From positions 1-64,000 of the forward strand of contig NZ_BJTV01000012.1 of assembly GCF_007176755.1 (NCBI RefSeq): 64,000 bases of DNA, written 5' to 3'. The position numbers were made by a program, and so were the translations under genes. Source of the DNA: Streptomyces sp. 1-11 (GTDB taxonomy: Bacteria > Actinomycetota > Actinomycetes > Streptomycetales > Streptomycetaceae). The notes below the pieces were generated by a model. It made no database searches and had not been told where the DNA came from. It saw nothing but the letters and a program-made list of their open reading frames with translations. Within the stretch, counting starts at the first letter, position 1. Each line of letters opens with the position of its first letter. Shown here in pieces: positions 28,911 through 37,044 of the stretch.

Positions 28911-29543
28911 TCAGGGGGCCAGCAGCAGCGCCTCCGCGCCCACCACGCGGTAGCCGGCCGCCTGGAACGCCCGCATGCTGCGGGCGTTCCCCGGCGCCGT
29001 CTGCGCCCACAGCGGCTCCGCCGCCAGATGCCGGGCGGCCGTCACAAGTGCCCGGCCGAGACCCCGGTGCCGTGCGCCCTCGTCCACCTCGACGCTGACC
29101 TCCAGCCGCCCGCCGACCCCGCGTCCCATGACCAGCACCCCGCCGTCCGCCGTCCAGGCCCGTACCTCGTCGCGCCGGCGCCGGGCGTAGGCGATGCGCG
29201 GGTGGCCGGCGTCCTCGATCTCGGTCAGCGCGAGGGCCGGGGGGCCGGGCAGGGGCGAGCCGACCAGCAGCGCGTCGATCGTCTCGGCCCGGCGCCCGGT
29301 CCGGGCCAGGAGGGCGGCCAGGAAGACGGGGTTCATCGCCGCGGACAGCGGATCGCAGTCCACGGCGTCCAGCGTCTCGCGCACCCACCGCGGGTCCTCG
29401 TCGGTGAAGACGACGGAGTGCGCGGTGAAGGCCAGCACCCCCGCGTCCCGCGCCCGGTGCTGCGGCACCACCGTCGTACGGCCGTCGCCCGGCGGGAAGA
29501 CCCCGCGCGCCACCGCGTCCAGAACGTCCCGAAGGCTCCGCAC
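28911..29543 (-). CDS. GNAT-family N-acetyltransferase
   Basis: A 210-residue protein with a C-terminal acetyl-CoA fold: VSVEVDEGARHRGLGRALVT carries the Q/RxxGxG/A-type loop (RHRGLG), and APGNARSMRAFQAAGYRVVG is the usual last strand-helix. The N-terminal 90 residues are not recognised. GTG 29543 has GGGAG seven bases upstream; the frame stays open beyond but lacks a signal there. It is convergent with the beta-propeller gene (10-bp gap) and divergent from the EF-hand gene. Confidence 0.85.
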   Translation of the reverse strand: MRSLRDVLDAVARGVFPPGDGRTTVVPQHRARDAGVLAFTAHSVVFTDEDPRWVRETLDAVDCDPLSAAMNPVFLAALLARTGRRAETIDALLVGSPLPGPPALALTEIEDAGHPRIAYARRRRDEVRAWTADGGVLVMGRGVGGRLEVSVEVDEGARHRGLGRALVTAARHLAAEPLWAQTAPGNARSMRAFQAAGYRVVGAEALLLAP

Positions 29544-29733
29544 CCCACCGCTCCCTGCTTCTCCGCCGAAAGGAAGACCCAGACTCGCAGACGTGATCGA
29601 CGACGGCACCGTACTTCTCGCCGCCGGCGGGCGGGCGCGCGCCACCGGCCGCACCCGCCTCGCCACGGACGACGGCGCCGCCCGGGTCACCCCGAGCGCC
29701 CACGGGGAGCACCCGGCCCCGGTGGCCGCCGCA

Positions 29734-29781
29734 CCGGAGGCGCACACGGGCCGTTAACCGGAGGCGCACACAGGCCGTTAA
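29734..29781. repeat. Two tandem 24-bp repeats upstream of the EF-hand gene
   Basis: Two adjacent copies, 29734-29757 and 29758-29781, identical except for one G/A difference. Each unit starts CCGGAGGCGCACAC and ends GGCCGTTAA. They lie 60 bp before the GTG of the calcium-binding gene. Each unit contributes a GTTAA that could be part of a -10 element. Confidence 0.95.
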
Positions 29782-29840
29782 TCTGACCAGCGTCAGTACG
29801 CCAGCACGGCATGAAGAACGCGAACATAAGGGGCGGATCG

Positions 29841-30053
29841 GTGGCGGACATCGAGGAAGCACGCAAGCAGTTCCAGCGGATCGACGCGGACGGTGACGGT
29901 TTCATCACCGCGGCGGAGTTCAAGTCCGCCCTCGCCCAGGGGGGTGACTGGAACGTCACCGACACGGTGGCGGAGGCCATCATCCGCACCCGCGACCTCA
30001 ACGGCGACAAGGTCCTGTCGTTCGACGAGTTCTGGACCTACCTGGGCAAGTGA
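29841..30053 (+). CDS. Small EF-hand calcium-binding protein
   Basis: A 70-residue acidic cytosolic protein with two EF-hand loops: DADGDGFITAAE near residue 15 and DLNGDKVLSFDE near 51, both with calcium ligands at positions 1, 3, 5 and 12. GTG 29841 is chosen because AAGGGG ends seven bases upstream and because recalled Streptomyces homologues (the CabB type) begin at this point; an ATG at 29811 would add ten unlikely residues. It is monocistronic with a strong terminator. The role is probably calcium buffering or sensing during development. Confidence 0.93.
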   Translation: MADIEEARKQFQRIDADGDGFITAAEFKSALAQGGDWNVTDTVAEAIIRTRDLNGDKVLSFDEFWTYLGK

Positions 30054-30058
30054 CGCCT

Positions 30059-30101
30059 ACGCAGGGGGCGCCGGCCCGCGGCGGGACGGCGCCCCCTGCG
30101 T
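30059..30101 (+). terminator. Terminator of the EF-hand gene
   Basis: A perfect 15-bp stem, ACGCAGGGGGCGCCG (30059-30073) with its complement at 30087-30101, around a 13-nt loop, five bases after the stop codon. Confidence 0.88.
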
Positions 30102-30224
30102 GACGCGGTCCGCCGGGCCCCGCCCGCGTCCGCCCGTTCGGCGGACGCGCCGGAATAGCCCGGCGCCGGCCGGGGTTGTCACCCGCGTCAGAAGCATGCA
30201 CATGCATGGACTGGAAGGTCTGTC

Positions 30225-30887
30225 ATGAAGATCGGCATCATCGGCGCGGGCAACATCGGCGGCAATCTGACCAGGCGGCTCACCGCGCTCGGGCACGACG
30301 TGTCCGTGGCCAACTCCCGTGGCCCCGAGACCCTGAAGGCGCTCGCCGAGGAGACCGGCGCGACGGCGGTACGGGCGGAGGAGGCCGCCCGGGGCGCCCA
30401 GGTCGTCGTGGTCACCGTCCCGCTCAAGGCCGTTCCCGGCCTCCCCGCCGGCCTGCTGTCGGAGGCCGCCGAGGGCGTGGCCGTGATCGACACCGGCAAC
30501 TACTACCCGCGGGAGCGGGACGGCCGGATCGCCGGGATCGAGGACGAGGGACTGACCGAGAGCCGCTGGACCGAACAGCACCTCGGGCACCCCGTGATCA
30601 AGGCTTTCAACGGCACCTACGCCCAGGACATCCTGGACCGCCCCCGCCCGGCCGGCGACCCCGAGCGGATGGCGCTGCCGGTCGCCGGTGACGACGAGGC
30701 CGCCAAGCGGACCGTCCGCGCCCTCATCGACGAACTCGGCTTCGACACGGTCGACGCGGGCGGCATCGACGACTCCTGGCGCCAGCAGCCCGACACCCCG
30801 GTGTACGGCCTGCGCGCGGGCGCCGAGGCGGTCCGCGAGGCCCTCGCGAAGGCGTCCCCGGAGCGGCCGGCGGCCTTCCGGGGCTGA
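30225..30887 (+). CDS. NAD(P)/F420-type oxidoreductase (Rossmann, F420_oxidored family)
   Basis: A 220-residue dinucleotide-binding protein. The first residues are KIGIIGAGNIGGNL, a GxGxxG Rossmann loop, followed by SVANSRGPETL whose Ser-Arg suggests NADP preference. VVVVTVPLKAVP and VIDTGNYYP are typical of the family that includes F420:NADPH reductase (Fno). IKAFNGTYAQDI and a C-terminal GIDDSWRQQPDTP complete the pattern. ATG 30225 follows GGAAGG. It is not in an operon: a terminator precedes it and the next gene is convergent. Confidence 0.88.
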   Translation: MKIGIIGAGNIGGNLTRRLTALGHDVSVANSRGPETLKALAEETGATAVRAEEAARGAQVVVVTVPLKAVPGLPAGLLSEAAEGVAVIDTGNYYPRERDGRIAGIEDEGLTESRWTEQHLGHPVIKAFNGTYAQDILDRPRPAGDPERMALPVAGDDEAAKRTVRALIDELGFDTVDAGGIDDSWRQQPDTPVYGLRAGAEAVREALAKASPERPAAFRG

Positions 30888-30911
30888 CCGGCCGCACGGG
30901 GCGGACGGGCG

Positions 30912-31466
30912 TCAGGGCGTGGCCCACCTCCGCAGGGCGGCCTTGTCGGCGAAGGCGGCCACGTCCTTGTCGTGGGGCTCACTGGTGTACTGGTGGAAGC
31001 GCCACTTGGCCTTGATGCGGGGGTGCCCCGCGCTCACGTAGTCGGCGATCCACAGGCCGTCGCCGGCGTACGAGGTGTGGTCCTTGTTCAGCCAGTAGTC
31101 CCGGTTGGTGTAGAGCAGCACCCTGTTGTGCGGGCGCAGTCGCTTCACCGTGCGGATGAACAGGTCCTTCTCCGCGTTGCTGGCGTGGGTGCCCTCACCG
31201 GTGGTCTCCCAGTCGACGGCGAGCAGCTCGCCCGCCTTCTCCGGGGCGTGCCGGACGAAGTACTCGGCCTGGGCGGTGACGTTGCCCGGCCACAGGAAGT
31301 GGTAGTAGCCGACGACGAGTCCGGCGTCGCGGCCGTGCTTGGTCTGGGCGGAGAGCCGGGGGTTGACGTACGAACGCCCCTCCGTCGCCTTGATGAAGAC
31401 GAAGGAGAGGCCGTCCGTGCCGTAGGACGACGACTGGTAGGCGCTCACGTCGATGCCGTGCAGCAT
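30912..31466 (-). CDS. GH25 lysozyme-like muramidase without signal peptide
   Basis: A 184-residue glycoside hydrolase of family 25 (Chalaropsis-type lysozyme), which would cleave the MurNAc-GlcNAc bond of peptidoglycan. GIDVSAYQ at residues 4-11 holds the first active-site Asp; VGYYHFLWPG and LLAVDWETTGEG hold the strand carrying the Asp/Glu pair; GLWIADYVS and WRFHQYTSEP are further signature pieces. ATG 31466 follows GGGAG at seven bases. The domain begins at residue 2, so no Sec or Tat signal exists, unusual for a wall hydrolase. It lies 109 bp downstream of the peptide/LuxR pair in the same direction. Confidence 0.9.
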   Translation of the reverse strand: MLHGIDVSAYQSSSYGTDGLSFVFIKATEGRSYVNPRLSAQTKHGRDAGLVVGYYHFLWPGNVTAQAEYFVRHAPEKAGELLAVDWETTGEGTHASNAEKDLFIRTVKRLRPHNRVLLYTNRDYWLNKDHTSYAGDGLWIADYVSAGHPRIKAKWRFHQYTSEPHDKDVAAFADKAALRRWATP

Positions 31467-31575
31467 GGGGGGACTCCCTGAAGTGCGGTGGGGTGACAGG
31501 AGTTGACTGATATATGCCCCGTCAGGCCCGATAGATCCGCCCGTGCGCCGTGCCGCCGCGTCCCGGCCGCAGCCG

Positions 31576-31692
31576 TCAGCTTCCGTCGCTGACGGCCCAC
31601 TTGGCGCAGGAGTCCGGGCAGGTCTCGCCCTCGTACCCGGCGACCTGGAGGCCGCGAGGTCTCCGCGGCTCCCGCACGCCGTGCCGGGTCAC
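31576..31692 (-). CDS. Candidate 38-residue two-cysteine peptide overlapping LuxR gene
   Basis: This small frame starts with GTG at 31692, overlapping the TGA stop of the LuxR regulator as GTGA, the same coupling seen between real genes elsewhere in the window. The product has a basic half (REPRRPRG) and an acidic, two-cysteine C-terminal half ending ETCPDSCAKWAVSDGS. Third codon positions are about 90% G or C. It has no hydrophobic signal. I do not recognise the family. The coupling and the CxxxC-like tail suggest a signal, leader or effector peptide dedicated to the adjacent regulator. This is inference; a chance extension of the frame that runs antiparallel to nothing else is the alternative. 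Confidence 0.5.
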   Translation of the reverse strand: MTRHGVREPRRPRGLQVAGYEGETCPDSCAKWAVSDGS

Positions 31693-32699
31693 TGGCCCAC
31701 CAGACCCAGCCGGGCGGCCGTGACTCCCGCCTCGAAGCGGCTGGAGGTGCCGAGCTTCTCCATGATCTGGTTCATCAGACGGCGCAGGGTGCGGTCGGAG
31801 CAGGCCAGCCGGCGGGCTATGGTCTCGTCCTTGGCACCGGTGGCCAGCAGGGCCAGCACCTCGCGCTCCTGCGCGGACAGCGCGCAGCCGGTGCGGCCGC
31901 GTCCGGGCCGGCGCTCGGTGTGCGGCCGGGCGAGGTCCCAGGCGTGCGTGAAGACCTTGCAGAAGCACTGCGCCACGGGTGTGCTGTGCAGGATGACGTC
32001 GCCGCCCTCGCCCTGCGGCCCGGGCCCCGCCCCGATGATGACGATCGCCCGGTCCAGGATGTTCATGTGCAGCGGCACCGTCGGGGCGACCCGCACCTCG
32101 GCCCCGGCCGCGGTCAGCGCGTTCAGGTAGCGGGACGGCGCCTGCGAGCGGACGGCCTGCTGGGACGTCAGCATGCGTATCCGGACGCCGTTCGCCAGCA
32201 TCTCCAGGTCCCCGGCGAGGCTGGCCTCCAGGACCTGCGCGTCGGGGAAGGAGTTGCGCATCGCCAGGAACTCCTCCCGGCCTAGCGCGTCCAGTTCCTC
32301 CAGCCGCTCGCGGGTGTGCCCGCGGTCCGTGAAGTACTCGATCTCCACCGCCTCCCGCGCTTCGAAGCGCGGGGCCGTCAGCACGGACAGCAGGTCGTCC
32401 AGCGCCTCGGCGTCCCGGCCGGCGTGCTCGGCCGTCTCCCGCAGCCGGCGCGCGTGCTCCGCGACGAGGCGCCGCAGGGCCCGGTCCGGGGTGCCGAGGC
32501 GTTCGCCGTCCGGGTCCAGGAGCCGCCGGTCCGTCAGCCACCGGGCCAGCTCGGGCGGCATCCGCCGCAGTTCCTCCCGCTCGGCGGCGGCGTCCCGTGC
32601 CCCCGACGCCGTGATCCGCTCGATCATGGCCAGGTAGGCCGCCCTCGCCCCGGCGGCGGCCGGCGTCCCGCCGTGGGCGGGGTTCTGCGCCGCATGCAT
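31689..32699 (-). CDS. LuxR-type HTH regulator with large N-terminal sensor-like domain
   Basis: A 336-residue regulator. The last 65 residues are a LuxR HTH (CALSAQEREVLALLATGAKD, then CSDRTLRRLMNQIMEKLGT). The first 260 residues carry an Arg/Glu-rich helical part followed by an alpha/beta domain (VEIEYFTDRGHTRERLEEL, VRIRMLTSQQAVRS, LHMNILDRAIVIIG) like the TrmB/PLD-like sensor module of many Streptomyces orphan LuxR proteins. There is no receiver domain and no kinase nearby, so the signal is probably a small ligand or peptide. ATG 32699 is the start. Its stop overlaps the start of the 38-residue frame. Confidence 0.85.
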   Translation of the reverse strand: MHAAQNPAHGGTPAAAGARAAYLAMIERITASGARDAAAEREELRRMPPELARWLTDRRLLDPDGERLGTPDRALRRLVAEHARRLRETAEHAGRDAEALDDLLSVLTAPRFEAREAVEIEYFTDRGHTRERLEELDALGREEFLAMRNSFPDAQVLEASLAGDLEMLANGVRIRMLTSQQAVRSQAPSRYLNALTAAGAEVRVAPTVPLHMNILDRAIVIIGAGPGPQGEGGDVILHSTPVAQCFCKVFTHAWDLARPHTERRPGRGRTGCALSAQEREVLALLATGAKDETIARRLACSDRTLRRLMNQIMEKLGTSSRFEAGVTAARLGLVGQ

Positions 32700-32776
32700 G
32701 CGCGCACCCTACGGGCGCCCCCCGGCCAAGGCCAGGGACGTCACACCCGGGCGGACGGGTCCGGCGGCCGCACTGG

Positions 32777-32813
32777 CCGGAAGCGGACGTGCCGGAATCG
32801 GACAGGAGCGGAC
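32777..32813. promoter_or_regulatory. Direct repeats upstream of the LuxR gene
   Basis: CCGGAAGCGGAC (32777-32788) and CCGGAATCGGAC (32792-32803) are 15-bp-spaced direct repeats; a third partial copy GGAGCGGAC follows at 32805-32813. They lie 78-114 bp upstream of the LuxR start in the divergent region. A role as an activator or autoregulatory site is inference. Confidence 0.4.
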
Positions 32814-32953
32814 GGACCGAACGGCGGTTAGTGTCGTCGCCGCCCACCCGGCTCCCCGGTGGCCACCGGTGCGCTCCCTGTCCGTCCCGCGCCGGGAGCC
32901 GCCGGGGAGCCGGGCGCGGGCCCATGGATCCGGCCGGTTCCGCGCGGCGAGGC

Positions 32954-32986
32954 TTGACCCGTGTTTGGCATGCGCATGCTCATAGC
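32954..32986 (+). promoter_or_regulatory. Possible aminopeptidase promoter with internal palindrome
   Basis: TTGACC (32954-32959) resembles a -35 box; CATAGC (32981-32986) or an overlapping hexamer could be the -10. The spacer contains GCATGCGCATGC (32968-32979), a perfect 12-bp palindrome. The site is 109 bp upstream of the GTG. The remaining bases of the 395-bp gap between the LuxR and aminopeptidase genes show nothing else. Confidence 0.35.
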
Positions 32987-33094
32987 GGGCGCGCGGAACC
33001 GCCCGCCCGGATCCCCACCCACCCGCATCGACCGGGAGGCGCGGCACCACCACGCCCCGCCCCCCGTTTCCTCCCACCCCACAAAGGAGACACG

Positions 33095-34849
33095 GTGCTT
33101 CGAAGAATCTCCCCGGCCGGTCTGTCCGTGGCCGGCCTCACCCTGGCCGTGGCACTGGGCCTGGCGGCGCCTCCCGCGAGCGCCCGGCCGGCCCCCGAGG
33201 CCACCCGTACCGCGGCCGCCCCCCTCACCCAGGCCGCGCCCGACATCGACGTCACCAAGGTCCAGGCGCACCTGAGCGAACTGAACGCCATAGCCACCCG
33301 CAACGGAGGCAACCGCAGGTCGACCACACAGGGCTACCGTGACTCGGTCGCCTACGTGAAGGGCAAGCTCCAGGCGGCCGGTTACACCGTCACCGAGCAG
33401 GCCTGCACCTCCGGCTGCACCAGCGGCGCCGGACCCAACCTGATCGCCGAGTGGCCGCAGGGCGACTCCTCGAAGGTGTACATGTTCGGCTCGCACCTCG
33501 ACAGCGTCTCCGCCGGGCCCGGCATCAACGACAACGGCTCCGGCAGCGCCACCCTGCTGGAGGTCGCGCTGAAACTCGCCGAGACGCGTCCCTCGATGGC
33601 GGCACGCGTCCGCTTCGGCTGGTGGACGGACGAGGAGCAGGGCCTCAACGGCTCGGACTTCTACGTCCGTTCGCTGACCTCGGCGCAGCGCTCGGCGATC
33701 AAGGCGTACTACAACTTCGACATGGTCGCCTCGCCCAACGGCGGCTACTTCATCAACCACATCACCTCCGCCGCCGCCGCGCCGATGAAGGCGTACTGGG
33801 ACTCGCTGAACCTGCAGCCCGAGGAGAACACCGAGGGCGCGGGCCGCTCCGACGACTACTCCTTCGAGAACTACGGCATCCCCACCTCCGGCTACGCCAT
33901 GGGCGCCAGCGCCCGCAAGACCTCGGCGCAGGCGGCCAAGTGGGGCGGCACGGCGAACGCCGCCTACGACGGCTGCTACCACTCCTCCTGCGACACCACG
34001 GGCAACATCAACGCCACCGGGCTGAACCGCAGCGCCGACGGCGTCGCCTACACCCTGTGGTCGCAGGCCGTCTCGGCCACCGCCCCGGCCGACGACTTCT
34101 CGCTCTCGGCGAGCCCGGCCACGGGCAGCGCCGCCCCGGGCACCTCGCTCACCACCACCGTCTCCACCGCCACGACCAGCGGCTCCGCGCAGACGGTCGG
34201 CCTGTCGGCCGCCGGCGCCCCCGCCGGCGTGACGGTCTCCTTCAGCCCGGCGTCGGTCACCTCCGGCGGCTCCGCCACGGCGACGGTCGCCGTCGGCTCC
34301 TCCGTGGCGCCGGGCACGTACAACCTGACCCTCACCGGCACCGGGACCACCACGCACACCGCGCCGTACACCCTGACCGTCACCGGCGCCGGCGGCTGCA
34401 CGGCCTCGCAGGTGGTCTCCAACGGCGGCTTCGAGAGCGGTACTTCGCCGTGGACCGGGGACACCGGCGCGATCGGCGCGTTCAGCGGCCAGTCCGCGCA
34501 CTCCGGCACCCGGTTCGCCTGGCTGGCGGGCTACGGCAGCGCGGCCACCGACACGGTCGGCCAGAGCGTGACGATCCCGGCCGGCTGCACCAGGGCGACC
34601 CTGAAGTACTGGCTGCACATCGACACCGCCGAGTCCGGCTCGACGGCGTACGACACCTTCCAGGTCAAGGTCGACGGGACCGCGAAGCAGACGTTCTCCA
34701 ACGCCGGCGCGGCCTCCGGATACACCGAACGCACCCTGGACCTCAGCCAGTACACCGGCCGGCAGATCACGCTGACCTTCACGGCCACCGAGGACGCCAG
34801 TCTCCAGACCAGCTTCGTCGTCGACGACGTCACCCTGACGACCGGCTGA
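33095..34849 (+). CDS. Secreted M28 zinc aminopeptidase (S. griseus aminopeptidase type)
   Basis: Extracellular leucine-preferring aminopeptidase, 584 residues. GTG 33095 follows AAGGAG by 5 nt. The signal peptide (LTLAVALGLAAPPASA) is followed by a short pro-region and the catalytic domain. The dizinc ligands of the family are all seen: SHLDSV, INDNGSGSA, TDEEQGLNG (Glu pair), NFDMVASP and YHSSCDTT. After residue 335 come an Ig-like Thr/Ser-rich domain (FSLSASPATGSAAP) and a jelly-roll/CBM-like C-terminal domain (VSNGGFESGTSPW to VVDDVTLT). These extra domains make it about twice the length of the mature S. griseus enzyme; they may help binding to substrate or the cell surface. Confidence 0.94.
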   Translation: MLRRISPAGLSVAGLTLAVALGLAAPPASARPAPEATRTAAAPLTQAAPDIDVTKVQAHLSELNAIATRNGGNRRSTTQGYRDSVAYVKGKLQAAGYTVTEQACTSGCTSGAGPNLIAEWPQGDSSKVYMFGSHLDSVSAGPGINDNGSGSATLLEVALKLAETRPSMAARVRFGWWTDEEQGLNGSDFYVRSLTSAQRSAIKAYYNFDMVASPNGGYFINHITSAAAAPMKAYWDSLNLQPEENTEGAGRSDDYSFENYGIPTSGYAMGASARKTSAQAAKWGGTANAAYDGCYHSSCDTTGNINATGLNRSADGVAYTLWSQAVSATAPADDFSLSASPATGSAAPGTSLTTTVSTATTSGSAQTVGLSAAGAPAGVTVSFSPASVTSGGSATATVAVGSSVAPGTYNLTLTGTGTTTHTAPYTLTVTGAGGCTASQVVSNGGFESGTSPWTGDTGAIGAFSGQSAHSGTRFAWLAGYGSAATDTVGQSVTIPAGCTRATLKYWLHIDTAESGSTAYDTFQVKVDGTAKQTFSNAGAASGYTERTLDLSQYTGRQITLTFTATEDASLQTSFVVDDVTLTTG

Positions 34850-34870
34850 TCCCGGCACCTGGACGACCGG

Positions 34871-34904
34871 GGGGAGGCGGGCGCTCCGCGCAGCCCGCCT
34901 CCCC
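34871..34904 (+). terminator. Terminator of the aminopeptidase gene
   Basis: A perfect 12-bp stem GGGGAGGCGGGC (34871-34882) with 34893-34904, 10-nt loop, 21 bp after the stop codon. Confidence 0.85.
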
Positions 34905-35001
34905 TCGCGCCACCCGTCGCCGTACCCCGCCCGCGGCTGCAACCGACGCGGTACCGCGGAAGTCCGATGCCCGCCGGCGGAACCGGCGTTACCCTGCGAC
35001 G

Positions 35002-36153
35002 ATGCGGATCCGCCCCCTTGTCGGCGACATGCTGTTCGCCGTGGCGCTGACCACAGTGGCCGTCACCCTGGGCGCCGAGGCCGCGCGGCAGGGACAGCGC
35101 CCGCTCGACGCGGCCGCCTACGCCCTGGTGCTCCTGGTCCACCTGCCGCTGGCGTTCCGCAGCCAGGCCCCCGTCACGGTCTGCGGACTGATGTACGGCA
35201 CCTGGGCGGTCTACATCGGCGCCGGCAACTGGCCCGTGGTGGGCAGCATCGGCCCCATGCTCGCCCTCTACACGGTGGCCTCCCTGCGCCCGCCCCGCGT
35301 CTCCGTGCCGTGCGCGGTGCTGCTGGGCGGGATCTGGATCTACGCGGGCGCGGTCAGCCACGCCGACTCCTGGGCGTCCGTCGCCGGGCAGGCGCTGGTC
35401 TACCCGGCGGTGCTGTGGCGGTTCGGCGTGGTCGCCCGCCGCTCGGCCGAACTGACCCGGCAGCTCCGCCGCGAGCAGGCCGAACGCGCCCGGCGCGAAG
35501 TCGCCGAGGAACGCGGCCGGATCGCCCGCGAACTGCACGACGTGGTCGCCCACCACATGTCCGTGATCTCGGTGCAGACCGGTCTCGCCCGGTTCGTCTT
35601 CGACACCGACCGCGAGACCGCGCGGGCCGCGCTCGGCACCATCGACGCCACCGGCAAGGAGGCGCTGGAGGAACTGCGCCGCATGCTCACCGTGCTGCGC
35701 GCCGCCGGCGACGGCGCCCCCGCCAGCCCGATGCCCGGCCTGGCACGCCTCGGGGACATGGCCGAACGCGTCCGGGCCGGCGGCGTCCCCGTCACCCTGA
35801 CCGTCGAGGGCACGCCCCGCCCGCTCGCCCCGGGAATCGACCTGTGCGCCTACCGGGTGGTCCAGGAGGCGCTCACCAACGTCATGAAGCACGCGCCCGG
35901 CGCGAGCGCGGAGGTACGGCTGACCTACGAACCGCACCAGGTGAGCGTCGCCGTCACCGACGACGGGCAGGGGGTGGTTTCGGACAGAGTGCGCAGCGAC
36001 GGCGGCCACGGCTTGATTGGCATGCGGGAACGGGCCAAGCTCTACGGCGGGCGCATCAGCACCGGCCCGCAGGACCAAGGCGGCTTCGCCGTGCGGCTGA
36101 CCCTGCCGACCTCCGCGCGGGCCGACGCGCAGGGGGACCACACCGTCACATGA
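35002..36153 (+). CDS. Sensor histidine kinase, NarL type
   Basis: A 383-residue membrane kinase. Four to five hydrophobic segments lie in the first 135 residues. A short helix rich in Arg and Glu leads to the HisKA_3 motif RGRIARELHDVVAHHMSVI with the phospho-histidine at 179. N-box EALTNVMKHAPG and G-box DDGQGV plus GHGLIGMRERAKLYGG form the ATP site. ATG 35002 has no strong ribosome site. Its stop overlaps the response regulator by 4 bp. No transporter is adjacent, so the signal is not shown. Confidence 0.92.
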   Translation: MRIRPLVGDMLFAVALTTVAVTLGAEAARQGQRPLDAAAYALVLLVHLPLAFRSQAPVTVCGLMYGTWAVYIGAGNWPVVGSIGPMLALYTVASLRPPRVSVPCAVLLGGIWIYAGAVSHADSWASVAGQALVYPAVLWRFGVVARRSAELTRQLRREQAERARREVAEERGRIARELHDVVAHHMSVISVQTGLARFVFDTDRETARAALGTIDATGKEALEELRRMLTVLRAAGDGAPASPMPGLARLGDMAERVRAGGVPVTLTVEGTPRPLAPGIDLCAYRVVQEALTNVMKHAPGASAEVRLTYEPHQVSVAVTDDGQGVVSDRVRSDGGHGLIGMRERAKLYGGRISTGPQDQGGFAVRLTLPTSARADAQGDHTVT

Positions 36154-36806
36154 CCACAGTGCTCGTCGTCGACGACCAGTACCTGATCCGGGCCGGACTG
36201 GTGGCCCTGCTGCGGGCCGCACCCGGCGTCGAGGTGGCCGGCGAGGCGAGCGACGGCGCGGAGGCCGTGGCGCTCGCCGCCGAGAAGGCCCCCGACGTGG
36301 TCCTCATGGACATCAGGATGCCCGGCATGAACGGCATCGAGGCCACCGAGCGCATCCTCGCCCAGGCCACCGGCCCCGCGCCCAGGATCCTGGTGCTGAC
36401 CACCTTCGACCTCGACGAGTACGTGTACGGGGCGCTGCGCGCCGGCGCCTCGGGGTTCCTGCTGAAGGACTCCGGACCGGAACGGCTGCTCGCCGCGGTG
36501 GCGGCGGTCAGCGGCGGCGACGCCCTCTTCGCGCCCAGCGTCACCCGCCGCCTGGTCGAGGCGTACGCGCGCCGGCCCGAGTGCGAACGGCCCGCCGACC
36601 TGGACGCGCTGACCTCCCGTGAGCTGGAGGTCCTGAAGCTGATCGCCCGCGGTCTGTCCAACCCGGAGATCGCCGACCGCCTCTACATCAGCGAGGCGAC
36701 CGTGAAGACCCACCTGAACCGCACGATGACCAAGCTGGATCTCGGCAGCAGGGCCCAGGCCGTGGTCGTGGCCTACGAGACGGGACTCGTCACCCCGGGT
36801 GGATAG
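36150..36806 (+). CDS. NarL/FixJ-type response regulator
   Basis: A 218-residue partner of the preceding kinase. The receiver has DD near residue 9, phospho-acceptor Asp54 in VVLMDIRMPGM, LTTFD and FLLKDSGP. The LuxR HTH is LTSRELEVLKLIARGLSNPE with ISEATVKTHLNRTMTKL. ATG 36150 is embedded in the kinase stop (ATGA). It is similar in plan to the pair at 17951-19856 but clearly a different pair (VVLMDI against VILMDL, different linker). Confidence 0.94.
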   Translation: MTTVLVVDDQYLIRAGLVALLRAAPGVEVAGEASDGAEAVALAAEKAPDVVLMDIRMPGMNGIEATERILAQATGPAPRILVLTTFDLDEYVYGALRAGASGFLLKDSGPERLLAAVAAVSGGDALFAPSVTRRLVEAYARRPECERPADLDALTSRELEVLKLIARGLSNPEIADRLYISEATVKTHLNRTMTKLDLGSRAQAVVVAYETGLVTPGG

Positions 36807-37044
36807 CCCCCGGTGGTGGCCGCGTCCCCGGGTAAACCCGCGCGGTACCCGGCGTACCCCGCGCGGCGGAACGCGGATTGGAACCAGCGTGGGATTCGCC
36901 CCGGCGGCCGCTTCCGTAGCGTCGTTGCCGCAAGCCGGTTCCACAACGGGGGACGGTGGTCCCGGCCCGCCCGGCGCGGCGACGACCGCTGCGCGCCGGG
37001 CCGGCCGGGCCGCTGCCTCGGTCTGCATCCACGACGGAGGAATC

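Noticed and set aside
29594..29757. A 54-codon frame (GTG to TAA) between the acetyltransferase and EF-hand genes
   Set aside because: No ribosome site at a usable distance, and its end falls inside the 24-bp tandem repeat; third-position GC alone does not prove coding.
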